DNA from: Symsagittifera roscoffensis
Taxonomy: Eukaryota; Xenacoelomorpha; Acoela; Convolutidae
NCBI RefSeq assembly: GCF_963678635.1
Contig: NC_087066.1
Coordinates: forward strand, 5,237,954-5,301,953
Direction: 5' to 3'
DNA: 64,000 bases
Shown here in pieces: positions 1 to 11,582 of this stretch. The translations under genes and the position numbers were made by a program. Below the pieces are notes generated by a model. That model was given only the letters and a program-made list of their open reading frames with translations, had not been told where the DNA came from and made no database searches. Within the stretch, counting starts at the first letter, position 1. The number at the start of each line of letters is the position of its first letter.

Positions 1-540
1 TATGGTATCTCTAATATTGATTTAAAATATTAGATGTATAAAAATAATCTTTAATATCGGTGCATCAATATATTGATGAAATATATTCTCTAACATCGAT
101 TTAAATTATTAAACAAGTTGATGTTAGAGAAACGATGTTAGAAAAACAATCGTTAGAGAGACAAGAACAAAAAAAGAGCCCATACGTTTTTGAATTTTTT
201 TTGGCTTTTTCTCGATTCCCCAAATTTCAACGAAAATTGCGAAAACTTCATATTGATCTAACATAGCTGAGTTATCAATATTAACATTAAAAACGGAATT
301 TTTGGTGGTTCTTGATTGTTTTTCATGAGGATTATTTCTTAAGCTATGGCTGCTTTATAAGTGGAATCGAATTAATTTATTATTTGGTCCTTTTTCCAAA
401 AAATGCTCAAATGTCAAAATGTTTTTTAAACAGGGAGGGCTTGCGTTTGTTTTCATGCCTCTTGATAAAAAAAACTCACGTAAAGTGAAAATACCAGATA
501 AAATAATGAATAGTTATTTGAACATCGAATACATAGATAA
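1..540. other. AT-rich intergenic DNA, no gene recognised
   Basis: I see no convincing gene. Two near-identical phrases (CTCTAATATTGATTTAAA near 10 and CTCTAACATCGATTTAAA near 90) suggest a small degenerate repeat. An open frame from about 419 runs into the family B repeat that follows. It sits after an AAACAG and has plausible codon use, but nothing else supports it as an exon. Confidence 0.5.
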
Positions 541-1057
541 AGAAGACTGCTCATATCAGGGCGAAGCTTTGAACGTTCCGACTGCTTTTTTAGGGCCTAT
601 AGAGCAGAATAACCTGAAAAATTTAAACGTAAAAAAAAGAAAAAGTAAAAACATCCCCCCACACGCCATATTAAGTAGAAGGTGATACACTTTGCTCCTA
701 TTAACAAATCAATTATGGCATATAAACTTCTCTAAACCAAATTGGAACTATTTCTAAGACGTATTAAATCTTCGCTTACGCGTTAATAGCGCAAATTATA
801 ACGAGCGTTAATTGTCCCAAATTGGCTGAAATGGCCAAAATGGCAATCATTACACCCCAACAATTTTTGAAAAACAGTCACAGTTTAAATTATTTTTTCA
901 AATTTAAGCTCAGTGCAACAAAAGCTTTCGAATGATATACAAAATTCAGTCAAAAATGGCTATTTAAAAGGCCGAAACTTGTTTGAAGAAATAAAACCCA
1001 CCTCGAGCACAAATAATCCGTTACTTTCGTTACGACTTTCAGAGCAAAAATTTACCA
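541..1057 (-). repeat. Family B repeat, copy 1 (minus orientation)
   Basis: This is a diverged copy of the 0.5-0.7 kb family seen best at 36.2-37.9 kb. Reading the minus strand, it begins near 1050 with the CTTTCG-type hairpin and the phrase GTGCTCG/GTGGG. It then has the conserved core (CCAATTTGGGACAATTAACG, TTAATC...TCTTAGAAATCGTTCC, CATAATTGATTTGTTA, GGCGTGTGGGG). It ends near 541 with GGCAGTCGGAACGTT, a damaged copy of the CAGGGC/GCCCTG hairpin, and GAGCAGTCTT. No protein is encoded. Identity as a non-autonomous mobile element is inferred from copy number and shared ends. Confidence 0.75.
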
Positions 1058-1839
1058 GCTCCCCGCCCTCTTTGTTTTTTTTCCGATAAACAGTTTACAA
1101 AATGTGCAGGCCTCATCCAGTGAACAGATTCTTACATTATACCTCACATGCAAACTTTCGTTTGAACAGTATTAACAAAACTCAATATTCCGAATGAACG
1201 AATTTCAACAATTTTTTCGTTGAATTTTACGAAAAGATCAGATTTGAAAAGAGCACAGCGCGCTTCTCTAAAACTGTAAGTTTACCAATGAGTGATATTG
1301 TTCGAATGAGGTAGTAAATTGAGAATAACACACGTAAACATACGAACGAGGTAGTAAATTGAAAATAACACACGTAAACGTCGTCTGGAAGGAAAAAAAA
1401 AACAATTTTTACTTAAATACAAAGTAACTCAACTCAGTGCATCTTTTTTGGGTGCTTGAAATTCACATGTGGCAATTTGGCAACCTTACTGTTCAAAAAA
1501 CTCCTCATTCAATTAAACTTTTCTTCAGACTCCGTCATTAGGGTGGGCATTGTCATTAAATGCATCAGTTGCATCTAATGACATTCCATACGAAATGAAT
1601 GTAGTGGGTCGAAGTGTGGAATCTATCGAAGTATTGCTCAATGTGAATTGAATGTGTCAATTTTGATTTTAATAGACTCCTAGCCAAACAACTCATTTTT
1701 ACCTAAATATTTTTACACAAGGCAATTCTTGGAGGTTTAAAAATTTTAAATTTCTGTTTCAAAACCGATACAATGCTTCAATACCGTTGATACGCCTGTC
1801 TTCCTTATTGGGTCCAACACTCAAAAAAAGATGTCAGCT
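1058..1839. other. AT-rich intergenic DNA, no gene recognised
   Basis: No open frame with coding character is visible on either strand. A phrase of about 25 bp ending in AATAACACACGTAAAC occurs twice about 45 bp apart (near 1310-1378), a small local duplication. Confidence 0.5.
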
Positions 1840-2050
1840 TTTACAATTGGATATCATAGTATGGAAAAAATGCTTGTCATAAAATTTGATAGTATAGAAA
1901 CAATGCTTATCATGCTATTTTAATACAATTTTGGGGATAAAAAGAATGATAAAAAAGCTTAAAATTTATTTGAAAAGTATGGAAAAAATGCTTGTTATAA
2001 ACCTCATAGTATGGAAAAAATTCTTATTTTGATATTTTCATACATATACT
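1840..2050. repeat. Fragment related to K elements (GCTTATCATA motif)
   Basis: The stretch repeats the phrase ATAGTATGGAAAAAATGCTT with small changes at roughly 50-120 bp spacing. The same phrase and its complement fill the interiors of the K elements at 2934-3859 and 43757-45057. No TIRs are visible here, so it is probably a truncated copy. Confidence 0.55.
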
Positions 2051-2054
2051 CAGG

Positions 2055-2450
2055 CGCGGATTTAAGAATTTCTCGAGGGGGGCGGATTTTCAAAAAATTT
2101 TCGAAAATTTTGTCGACCTTTTTTTCGACCAATTTGATTTTCCAGCTCTCACCAAGCTCTGTTTTGTCCCTACTTTGACCAAATTTTTTGCGCCGCAGGC
2201 AAAATAACTTTGAAAAAACAGGCCAAAAATGGCGTTTTTAGTCACTTTTCGGAAAAACTTAACCAAAAAATTGCATTTTTTCGGCGCGCGCTCCCCCCTC
2301 AAGATTAGTATATATTGCGCGTTAAGAACATTTTTAGGGTCCATATCCAAAAACGGATATTGGAAAATAGTACAACGGGAGGTCCCTTTGGGTCGACAGG
2401 GGTTCGAATCCGTGAGGGGGACATCCGCCCTGCATCCCCCTAAATCCGCC
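2055..2450. mobile_element. G element copy 1 (MITE-like, ends GCGGATTTA...TAAATCCGC)
   Basis: A 396-bp unit flanked by complementary ends (GCGGATTTA at the left, TAAATCCGC at the right). Its interior is distinctive: TTTCTCGAGGGGGG near the start, CGCCGCAGGCAAAA, GGCGCGCGCTCCCCCCT, and a GGTCCCTTTGGGTCGACAGGGGTTCGAATCC region near the end. The same order recurs at 16385-16786, and partial copies lie at 26740-26960 and, inverted, at 55700-55970. It carries no coding capacity, so it is a non-autonomous DNA element by inference. Confidence 0.65.
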
Positions 2451-2933
2451 CTGCATCAATCCATAATAAATCCAAGGCTCGACGTAATCATATAAGTATT
2501 GTTTTCAATACTGGATGGAAACAGGCTTATTTTGAGAAAAACTCATTTTAGCTGTTAGAAATGAGATATTGACTTGTACATGAAATCATTCTAGTTTCAT
2601 CACATGAATACTTTCAAGTTTCTTTCGACACATACCGCCACAAAATGTATAATCTCAATATACAAGTAAAATAGATAACTTCAAATAAAAATTTTGCTAT
2701 CCAAATTTCAGATATGAAATGGGTTACGAAAAGTTAAAACAAAGTTTGAATGATTGATATAGGGTATTTCAGATCTTCTTCTCATGTGAAGTCTTTTTTC
2801 CTCTTGCTTTTTCCAGATTTAAACTGGAGATCCCAGAAAAAACTTGAAACTCAAAATGTTGAAACTTGATATTTAAAATTTGAGAAAATTTTCGATTTAG
2901 GTAGCTTAGAAATAGTCTGAAAAAAGTATTTGC
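2451..2933. other. AT-rich intergenic DNA, no gene recognised
   Basis: Nothing with coding character is visible between the G element and the K element on either strand. Confidence 0.5.
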
Positions 2934-3859
2934 TTACCCGGGTTGACCTCCATACAAGAAGGTTACCTATCATAAATTTTCATATAAATGGCAACTATTT
3001 TTTCAAGGGAACTTTTTTTCGAAAATTATCTTACATTGGTTTAAAACACAATTTGATGGCAATTTTGGTTACATCAGAGCAACTTTGCCACCAAAAAAAA
3101 ATTTCGAACAAAAAAGTGCTTATCATACAATTTCATATATAAAAATTGTATGACCTGCATGTTTTCTATTAAAAAAAACAATTTTTTGATTGCAAACTTA
3201 CTTCTGTAAACAAATATTTTTACATTTTGTGTCTAATAACGTAGTCAAGATAGAGTTTTTTACAAGAAAAATCTAAAAAGCACAAGCAAGTGTTTCTAAC
3301 TCAACTACTTTTTGGGTTTGCGTATGCTAAGAATATTGAATATGTTGAAAACAAGCCAATTTTCTCAGCCACCAAAGTTTTCAAAGTAACAGTTTTCTAG
3401 CCATACACAAAAAATTACGTTTGTTGTATAATTCTCTGTTTAAAGGGTAAAATTATCTTACTTGGCTTACTAACATCACCAAATGTAAACATCACCAGTA
3501 ACTGCCAGTTACACTCGCATGGAACCCACAATTTCAAAACAAAACGTTTTGTGTCTTTTTTATGGACAAAATGCTTGCCATACAATTTTAGCATATGGAG
3601 AAAACGCTTATCATACAATTTCATAGTGCAAAAGGTTGCTTTTGCTATTTTTCTAGAACTTTGCGATAAACACTATGTCAAAAAGTTTGTTAATTATTTT
3701 CAGAATGAGGCAAAAAAACTTATAAAGTTGTATCGTATGGAAAAATAGCTGAATTTTTTTTTCATTCATTCCATAAAATTGTATGAAACTGTATGACAAA
3801 GCATTTTGTTTTTCTTGGTATGAAAATATATGATAGGCAATTTTTGTCAACCAGGGTAA
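2934..3859. mobile_element. K element copy 1, TIR element of about 0.9 kb
   Basis: The left end reads TTACCCGGGTTGACC and the right end GTCAACCAGGGTAA, so the termini are inverted repeats of about 14 bp. The interior holds several copies of a TATCATACAATTTCATA phrase and its complement, giving many local hairpins. A second copy with the same right end is at 43757-45057, and the same left-end phrase occurs at 23028. No transposase frame is present. The target duplication is not clear. Confidence 0.6.
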
Positions 3860-4079
3860 AAATTCGGAAGTTCTAAGAACGAGTTTTATCAGAGCAAATT
3901 CAGATTAGAAATTTTGTTTCACAGGGTTATTTCAGTAAATCTACCGGCGACAAAATAAATTTTTGGATATCTGAAAATCTAATAAAGGAAATTAAATAAT
4001 CTGTAAACAATCTCAAACCTAATGTAAACAGTTTACTCAGTACTGGTTGAACAGTTGAACAGTTGAACACGGGAACCGT

Positions 4080-4770
4080 ACCCAGGCAATTTTTTGTGCA
4101 AGATCTGAAACTCTTTATTTCTAACATTAGTTGATTCTCAGATCTGAAATTCTTTATTTGTATCTTGATTAGAATTTGAAAAAATCAGATCTGATATTTG
4201 ATCTGAGAAATCATTTGTTACAAAATAATTTATGCATTTTGAGCAAATAATTGAGTTTTTATTTTTTGATGTTTCTGCAATTTAGAATTATGTTTCGATT
4301 AAAGCGGTAAAAAAACTTCTGAATATTCCACAAACAGTTTTTTTAACAAAAGTTTTCGTTCAACTGTGATAAAAAAGCTTTTAAAAACTATTAGTGCACC
4401 TATCAATTTTTACATTTTCATGCGCTACTTATGCGTTTCCAATATTTATTTCATGCTTAGGGAAACAGCTTGGAGATTTTGCTGATTACCTGGCTAGCAG
4501 AAGCTATCAAATACGAAAGTATCAAAAATGGCAAAAGTTGTTTCAAAATTATTGATTTTTTAGACCTGACAAAACCAAGAGAAATAAACTTAAGATCTGA
4601 AATAACCACGAAAAACATAACTTCAGATCTAAAATTAGATCTGAAATAACCCATTCTTAAAGTATTCCAGCGTTATTTTAACGTTTCACGACCCATTTCT
4701 GATCTGAAACTTAGGTCTGAAAAAGATTAATTCAGATCTGAATTGGAACATTTACTAGGTCTGTGGATAC
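4080..4770. repeat. E repeat copy 1 (AGATCTGAAA-rich)
   Basis: The palindromic hexamer AGATCT followed by GAAA/GAAATAACC recurs about ten times. The last 200 bp (from about 4560) match 40925-41160 in order, sharing ATCTGAAATAACCA, AAAGTAT(T)CCA(A)GCGTTA and TTCAGATCTGAATT...CATTTACTAG. This is therefore a dispersed repeat, not a local simple repeat. No coding region. Confidence 0.6.
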
Positions 4771-5070
4771 TTTTGAATTTACCGGTTGTGCTGATTTCTC
4801 ACTGAAATGAGAAAAAGACAGTTAGCTGATTCAAAATCCAAAATCAAACAACACTGCTGCGCCTTGATTTAGTGGATTGGAGTTTACAAATCTTGAAATA
4901 CGTTTTGGTTTAAAATCATCCATTTCAAAAAACTGCTTTGTTTGTTAGTTTGCTAGGTTTTTTTGTGATTTGAATGTTCAGCCACACACACAGTGCTCAT
5001 TACATAACGATAGTGATCTCACGAGAAACACGTAACATGAGTGCATTCATTTTGAAATGATTACTCGGGA
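4771..5070. other. Intergenic spacer
   Basis: AT-rich DNA between the E repeat and the minisatellite; no feature recognised. Confidence 0.45.
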
Positions 5071-5405
5071 CTAGGTGTTCGATTTATGTTTCGACTGTCT
5101 CGACCTCAATTCCGTATGTCTCGACTTTATGGGCCAAATTTTGGTATGTATCAAGTTTCTCGACCAAATTTTTGGAATGTTTCGACTTTCTCGATCCAAA
5201 AAAAAGTGATTATTTTTCTTCGACCCAGTTCAGATGTGTTTCAACTTTTTCGACCAAAATTTGAAATGCTTCGACTTTCTAGACCGTCTCGACCGATATT
5301 TTTAAAAAAATGTTTGATCGACCTCGCATAGATATGTTTCGTCTTTCTCGACCAAAAATGTGTATGTTTCGACTGTATCGACTTTCTCGACCAAAAAAAA
5401 TCTCT
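5071..5405. repeat. Minisatellite of TATGTTTCGACTTTCTCGACC type
   Basis: A degenerate tandem array with a period near 30-35 bp built on TTTCGACTTTCTCGACCAAA. Scattered units of the same phrase occur at 14060-14275 and, inverted, at 39335-39485. The array keeps a plus-strand frame open, but the product would be an artefact of the repeat. Confidence 0.7.
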
Positions 5406-5483
5406 TCGAAAGCCAAAACAGCAAGGATCTTTGAGACAAAATTATAAGGTATGCATTCCAGTCGACGCGTCTCAGATTTTATT

Positions 5484-5720
5484 TGTTATTCTGGCCTTTT
5501 TTAGAACTTGAATGAAAACAGGAAACAGATTCGGCTCAATTCGAGAAAATCGGTAAACGACTATTTTTAGTAAGTAATATTGCACGGAAATAGCAACAAC
5601 CTTAAAACTATCAAGCCATATATGGGCTTGTTCAAGCGCTGATTTGGTGATTTTATGTTTTTTGACAATGAATTCAATTTCGGCGGTGTTGTCTTTGCCG
5701 TAGTTTAGCGACATTATACA
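5484..5720 (-). repeat. 3' LTR remnant of the BEL/Pao element
   Basis: The left edge is TGTTATTCTGG. The segment matches 13225-13445 over its length (shared phrases AACAGGAAACAG, CGGTAAACG, ATATTGCACGGAA, TTAGCAACAAC or TAGCAACAAC, TGGGCTT(G/A)TTCA, GATTTGGTG, ACAATGAATTCA), with roughly three quarters of bases alike by eye. It lies directly beyond the integrase C-terminus, as a 3' LTR should. The inner boundary near 5715-5720 is uncertain. The divergence implies an old insertion. Confidence 0.6.
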
Positions 5721-5736
5721 TGCTAGTGAATATGGC

Positions 5737-6770
5737 CCCTAGGGCTAGTCGATTCAACCAACCGCACAAAATCTCCCATTTTCAAAGAATCTTCGGGAGA
5801 AGCATGCCACTTAACTCTCTTTTTGAGTGTCGGGACGAACTCACTTAACCATCGCTACCATTAAGTACGGGCATAGCGTTTAGAATGAGAATAGTTTTCA
5901 CTAGACCTTAGAGACGAAAATGTTAGACTGTCCTGACCTGAAAGGAATTGATTTGGCGTCAAAGCCTTCGGAAAATCTGGCTCGTCAGAAATAGGAGTGA
6001 GCGGACGGGCGTTTATTGAACATTCAGCTAGGCACACGGTTGAGTTCAAAATCTCGTCAGTCAGTTTTCTTGACCCTAAAATTGCATAGAACACGCGCAT
6101 ACAACTGCGCAACCTTTGCTCCCATGCTTCACCTTGATGTGGTGCACTAGTGGATTACGTATGCCTTTGTGAACGAGTGACGCTGGAGCTTCTGAGTTCC
6201 ATTTTTTGATGCACAGAAGAAGCTCTTTTTCGGCTCCTACAAAGTTCGTTCCATTGTCTGACCAAACAGACAATGGATGGAACCAATTCAATGTGAATTG
6301 CGCGAGTCGTTAAACAAGTAAATAGAAAACCCCAGCGTTTCTCGGAAGATCGTCGCATGGTTACTTGAAATTGTCCAAAATAATCGACGTGGCAGTTCGA
6401 GAACGGTGGCTCGCGGTGACCTACACGCCCCGCAGGAAAGTCAGACATCATTGGATTAACGGTTTTTGATTTTCGTTTCCTACAGCATGCGCACTGTGTT
6501 TCAATAACTCAGTGCAGATCTCAAGCGTAGTACAACAAACTGCTGATGAATAACGGAACGGAGGTAGTGGTTGCACTGATGTTCGTGCATAATGTGATAA
6601 AACGGAGAAACAATTGGAATAAGGGATTGCGGCAATCCAAAATTCTTGATTGGCGAGTTTCGAACGCGGCTGCGGAGAGACGTTGAATACGGCCGGTAGA
6701 TCTAACCAAACAGTTTGGTCCGATAAAAAGCAAATACGATGTTATACGACTGGATGTTTTAACATGTTTT
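5737..6770 (-). pseudogene. BEL/Pao integrase remnant
   Basis: Reading the minus strand downward, a stretch near 6650-6730 gives VRSTGRIQRL and LDCRNPLFQLFLRF, the N-terminal zinc-binding neighbourhood of Pao integrases. Then come EPPFSNCHVDYFG and EKRWGFLFTCLTTRAIHIEL (first catalytic Asp, near 6300-6410), VWSDNGTNFVGAEKEL (second Asp, near 6230-6260) and GEAWEQRLRS (catalytic Glu, near 6105-6135). The tail has the family's MGDFVRLVESTSPRG motif ending near 5737. The pieces lie in more than one frame with internal stops, so no full protein can be made. All three catalytic residues happen to survive. Confidence 0.85.
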
Positions 6771-6989
6771 CCAGCTGCTAATTGCTTACATCAAGCTGGG
6801 AATGACTCTAACTGCGAAACTCGCGAAACTTTTCCCTCTGCAATGACAAGTTCTGTTGGATCAATTATTCCTTTATCTGGTGATCTGAAATGTCTATGCT
6901 TAGGTGAGAGTCTCAACATATTTGTGACCAGCCGCTTCATCTAGGAGAACGTGCTATACTCTTCCCCAAGGTAGGCAGAATCAGTCGAA

Positions 6990-8640
6990 ACTGCAGTGCG
7001 GAAGTGAGCTGTAATACCCCTAGTTCCGGCGTCAGCGGGGTTGTCTCCACTCAAAACATGGAACCATTGGCAATTGGTGTTGAATCCAGAATCTTGGCTA
7101 CTCGATTGGCTGTTTGCTTGTCGAGTTCAACCAATCCAGGATTGTAGTGCTGTCAGTCCACCTGAACACTTTGGAAATACTCAGTGTCAGAGCTTTCTTG
7201 ATATCATGCTTCAAACGAGTAGCAAGAAGCGCAGCTTGAAGTTTCATTTAGGAATTGAAAGCACCTTCATTGGGGCTACTTTTGCTTCACCGAAGACAAA
7301 CGCAAGTTGAAATTTGAAATAAGCATTTTTCTGAGCGCTAAGGAATGCTACAGAACAAAAAATGTCCAATGAGCTATCATCAAACGTGTGTAGTTAAAAC
7401 TCGTCTACTCGAAAATCAAAAAAGCAACGAGGCAATGTGAGCTTCCCTAAAACTGGCAAACCGGAGTGCTATTCCGGGAATCTGCAATAAAATTCATTTG
7501 GCAGTGGGTCGTACCACAGTTGGTCGCTCAATATCCCGATTTTTTCAGTAACAAACGTGCGCGTACGGTATATGGGGCGACAAGACCTGGGGATCAATTA
7601 CGGAGGATACAAAACTAAGAACCGATCGCTGTGTAACAGAATCTTTGAATTTGCGGTTAACTCTTCTGCTCACAACGTACGTATCGGTGACATGGTCGCA
7701 TTTGAGACGAGAACATGCGATGCGGTTTCCGGATTAATCGCAGCGGCACGAACTTCTTTACTGTTGTCAGCGCTGATTTTAGGGGGATTGATACTCCGGG
7801 ACAAATTGGCAATCTTGCTAATAAGTTTTGTGAGATCGAACCCACCCAACTTAAGCAGTTCAACTAAACTGCGACTTAACGTTCGAGCAGTTTCCAGAGT
7901 TTTGACAGTCCCAAGGTAGTCATCAATGTAAAAAATTATTTAGCACGGTGTAAGCAGCTTCGGGATAACGATCTTGGTTGTCAACGGCTGTTCAGCGAAG
8001 AGCAAACTTAGCACATGTCGGAGAATCTTATGTAGGTCCTCCGCCCAAAAAAAACGCAAGGAACGTTGATCGCCTTCTAGTAACGCAATCTGCATAAACA
8101 TGCTTTCGATATCTGCAGAAACTGCGTATTTGTGTTCTCGGAAGCGCAGTAAAATGGTTAGCAGGTTCTGCAGTAGATCGGGACCGACGAGAAGGGAGTT
8201 ACTGAGTGTTTTGCCAAGAAACTTAGAAGCACAGTTCGAAGTGCGCCGAACTTTGCCGGGTTTGTTCGGGTTTAAAACTGGGTGGTGAGGATCGTAACAT
8301 TCTCAATCCGAACGGTTTTTGAGTCTTGAGGGCTAACCGGAACTGCGTAATCCTTCTCTACATCCCCTCGGATATCTGATACGAATTGAGTTTTCAGGTT
8401 TAAATTTTTTCTAGACGCTTTTCAAGAGGTTAAACTGGGTCAATCAAGCTTAAAAGTTATCGGCAACATGAATGTTGTCTTTAGCCCAGAGCATTTTGAC
8501 AATATAATGGCTGCCATCATGAAGCGGGGTTAAATCGAGAATTTTCTGAGAATTTTTATCAGCTGCCGAACGGAGATCAGCTTGCTTGAACGTGCTATAT
8601 GAGTCTAGTTCGTACCATTTCTTCACATGGTCGGCAAAGG
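6990..8640 (-). pseudogene. BEL/Pao reverse transcriptase / RNase H remnant
   Basis: From about 8290 downward the minus strand reads KVRRTSNCASKFLGKTLSNS, GPDLLQNLLTILLRFREHKY, VSADIESMFMQIALLEGDQR (catalytic Asp). It then gives FYIDDYLGTVKTLETARTLS with the YIDD box at 7919-7930, and LVELLKLGGFDLTKLISKIA. Further down, SVTQRSVLSFVSSVIDP matches the start of the RNase H linker. Stops such as the one just before the YIDD segment break the frame. Below 7500 the RNase H and linker region is poorly preserved. Confidence 0.85.
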
Positions 8641-9290
8641 CTACGTCTTCAACATTGCACTTGAGTAGTTGTGTACAATAGGTTTGATTGGCTGCAGAAG
8701 TGGATACCTGTCTTGCAGAATGGGAACGTAAATGATTTCGGAACCAACGCTCAAACTGTCTTTGACAAACGGCGTAATCCTAAACGAGTATTCATGATGG
8801 TCTAATTTGGCAAACATTTTCACTTCGACTTGTTGCGTGTGAACGGATTCCGTCAAATTGAAGCCGTTAACCAGAATATCTATCTTTCGCCTAGTTAAAT
8901 TTAAACGCTAAGCAAGGCCTGCCGAGACCCATGAGTGGATAAAACAGGAATCGCAACTTTAGAAAAAGCAGTGATCACGTATTTGCCTCAAACTGTTTCC
9001 AATTGAAGCCCAAGAAGGAGTCCCGTGAAATCCTGGTATGACGGCGACCCAGCTACATTCGATGACGAAGTTTGGAGTTTACTTCGGTTCGGCGGGGCGG
9101 TTCGGTTGAATTTGAATGGCTTGTGTTTTTGCTAATGTTAACCTCGTTTTTTGCGAGCCTTACGCTGAAAACTTTCTCAGCACCATGCAACAAGAGTGTA
9201 TGGGTGCTTTCACAACAAGGCTTAGTGAATTTGCGGGCTTTGGAGCATTTCTGGAACATGTGATCAGGTTGCAACCAAACAAAACTTAAC
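8641..9290 (-). pseudogene. BEL/Pao zinc knuckle and protease-like region remnant
   Basis: The minus strand at 9053-9274 encodes HMFQKCSKARKFTKPCCEST followed by HTLLLHGAEKVF, the Cys/His-rich segment typical of BEL gag C-termini. At 8641-8856 it encodes a stretch containing GSEIIYVPILQDRYPLLQPI, which sits where the retropepsin-like domain of this superfamily lies. No intact catalytic D-T/S-G was found, and the frames are interrupted. Confidence 0.7.
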
Positions 9291-9499
9291 CTGTTTTGAG
9301 TGGAGAATTGAGCTCGTTGAGTTGAGGTCTTTTCCTTAACTACAGAACAACTCCAGAGTGGTTACTTCCCTTACACTGGAGGCACGGAGCTAGAAATGGT
9401 TTTTCAATTTTTGAAGCAACGGCGAAAAACTATTGTGGGTCGTTTTTGGAAACCAGTCTTTAAAGTGAGTTGTGAAATATTCTGACTGACACGCATAAT

Positions 9500-11369
9500 T
9501 TTATGTGCTTAAGCCTTATCGCGGTGCCAGTCATTAAAATCATAGGAGTGAAGAGACGAATAATTTTTCTTATTCGGAGGCACTTTTGAAACAACTTGAT
9601 TCAAAACGGATGTACTCTTCAAGTCGTAATGATAACCTAACAATTTTAAAACAGCGATGAGACTGGGTATACATGAAGCAAAACTGATAATGTTTTGTGA
9701 ATTGTGCTTTTTGAGAAAGGAGAATTTCGAAAGCTTTTCGAGATGAGCCGCCACAATCATTTTTTGACTGTCCGAAATTCCTCTTCAGAGTTTTCAAAGC
9801 GTCCTTGTATAAGGTTCCACTGTATGCGAATTCGGCAATTGCATTCATCGCTTTGCCTGAAACGAGAGTTTTGAGAAGTGTCACCTTGACATCATCACTC
9901 ATAACAATTGCAAATAATTGCAGTTTCGAACTTACCAAACCATTCAGGCCACTGCAATGGATTTCCGTCGAAAGAAGACAACTACTACTCAGGCAAGGGA
10001 CCTTTCTGGCTTAGTCTCAAGATTTCATTTAGATCTTGATTAGTGATTGGTTTACTGCCCGAAGACGTAATTGGCACAGATTGTTTACACTCGTTTGTAT
10101 GAGGCGCCATCAGCGGTTTTGAATAGGTAGCAGCGTCTACAGCATTAGGATTACCCACATAAAAAATTATTCCTCCGCTAGTGAAATATTGAACTTTCGA
10201 TGGTTGCTTGTTATAATATGGACTAGGGGGAGCGTGACTGTTGAAGGATTCAAAGGACCAACGTTAGTGGATAAAAATGGTTGGTACACAAAATTAGTAG
10301 GAGTACTTGGGAAAAAAATTGTTGAGCAATAGATATTGAGCTCGTCGGATATTGAACTTATGAAAACTACTCTGCATCAAAGGGTTGTAGCTGTATCAGT
10401 TGGGCAAAGACAGCTGTTCCTGTGGCTAACATGTACTATTTACAATTGGATTCGGCGAGCTGACACTTGTATTTGACGTATGTGGGACGTTAACACTCTG
10501 TGAGGTTACAAAAGTGTTTTCGACATAGTTAGAATTTGGATAAGAGTTATGAATCATTGTCAGAGCCCTGTTGAAAAGAAGTTAAATACTTGAAAAGTTT
10601 TGGACCGGCGCCACGTGCTCAACTTTTTACTGAGCTGTGGATAAAGTGTTCACACAACTTTTTGTCCTGTCTTCCTCCGTTTGGTTCTCCTGAACGGCCA
10701 TTGCCAATTCCGACCAGCTTCGTTGAAGACCTTTGGCTTCAAAAACTTCTCCCAGATATTCAGCTTCTTCGATAGTTGCTTCGGCTTGCTTTTGACAATT
10801 TTCCTCTTCAACCACGTCAAGTTCAAGTTGACCTATCGTCGACTGAATCTGGATCTCATGCTTTTTCTAACAAACCTTAGCCTCTGCCTGCCGTTCAACT
10901 TTCTTGCGTCTAATTTTTGCAAGAGCTGATGCTCTTCGACGCTTACTCGAAGTCATCAATGCAACCTTAGAAGGCTGTGAAAAGGGTTTCTTGGAGCGAA
11001 CGGATTCGCTTGGCGTCGGGGCTCGTGCAGTTGCTACCTGGTCCTCTTGAGTTTTATTTTGAAAGTAATTTTAGATAGCTCTACTATATTGTCATTTTTT
11101 GCAGTAATAGATCCTAAGTAAAATTCAAGTTGATTTTTGGTTTCAGCAGCAGTTTTGCTGAGCATACACAAAAGTTTAAAGTCATCTTTTTTCTCTATAG
11201 TTTTTTGTAAGCAATTGCTAGATTATCGAATGTACGTTTCAATTTTAGCTGGTCTATCATTGACACGTTTAAATTCTGTAATTTTTGCATGGTTTTTAAA
11301 AGAATTCATTTTCAGCTTTTTCATGGCCTGAGAAAGTTTGTTTATTTTCTGGCCGATGTCAAGCTCCAT
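9500..11369 (-). pseudogene. BEL/Pao gag remnant (DUF1759-like)
   Basis: A minus-strand ATG at 11369-11367 opens a frame with a charged, helix-prone N-terminus (MELDIGQKINKLSQAMKKLK), interrupted by stops. At 9509-9938 the conserved gag core is visible: VMSDDVKVTLLKTLVSGKAM, EFAYSGTLYKDALKTLKRNF, then IVAAHLEKLSKFSFLKKHNS and SVLNQVVSKVPPN in a neighbouring frame. A Glu-rich coiled-coil-like piece is at 10627-10815. Several frameshifts separate the pieces. Confidence 0.75.
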
Positions 11370-11406
11370 ATTAAAATAATTGATTTTCATGCTTTTTTTA
11401 AATTAG

Positions 11407-11569
11407 AGCAAAAAACGAAGCGTCGATTGACGAAATCATATTAAAGTCAGTTCAAGTAGCCGCCCTTCAACGAATGAGAGGATCCTCGAAAGACCCCTAC
11501 GACTCGCTACGCCTACGGAACAGAAGGGCAACAAACTACAAGACTGAACTTAACTTTTATAATGTGTAA
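11407..11569 (+). CDS. Possible terminal exon on the plus strand
   Basis: After the acceptor-like TTTTTTTAAATTAG there is an open frame of 53 codons (phase 1 entry) with balanced composition (DEIILKSVQVAALQRMRGSS, DPYDSLRLRNRRATNYKTEL) ending in TAA at 11567-11569. The sequence AATAAA overlaps the stop codon. It lies antisense, between gag and the upstream frames of the BEL element. It may be a fragment of another gene or a chance frame in GC-richer DNA. No upstream exon was found and no family is recognised. Confidence 0.25.
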
Positions 11570-11582
11570 TAAACGTTAATTA

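Noticed and set aside
419-685. 88-codon plus-strand frame
   Set aside because: More than half of it is the end of a family B repeat; the rest is too short to support as an exon.
7557-7919. 120-codon plus-strand frame
   Set aside because: Antisense to the BEL reverse transcriptase, whose minus-strand reading gives recognisable motifs next to YIDD.
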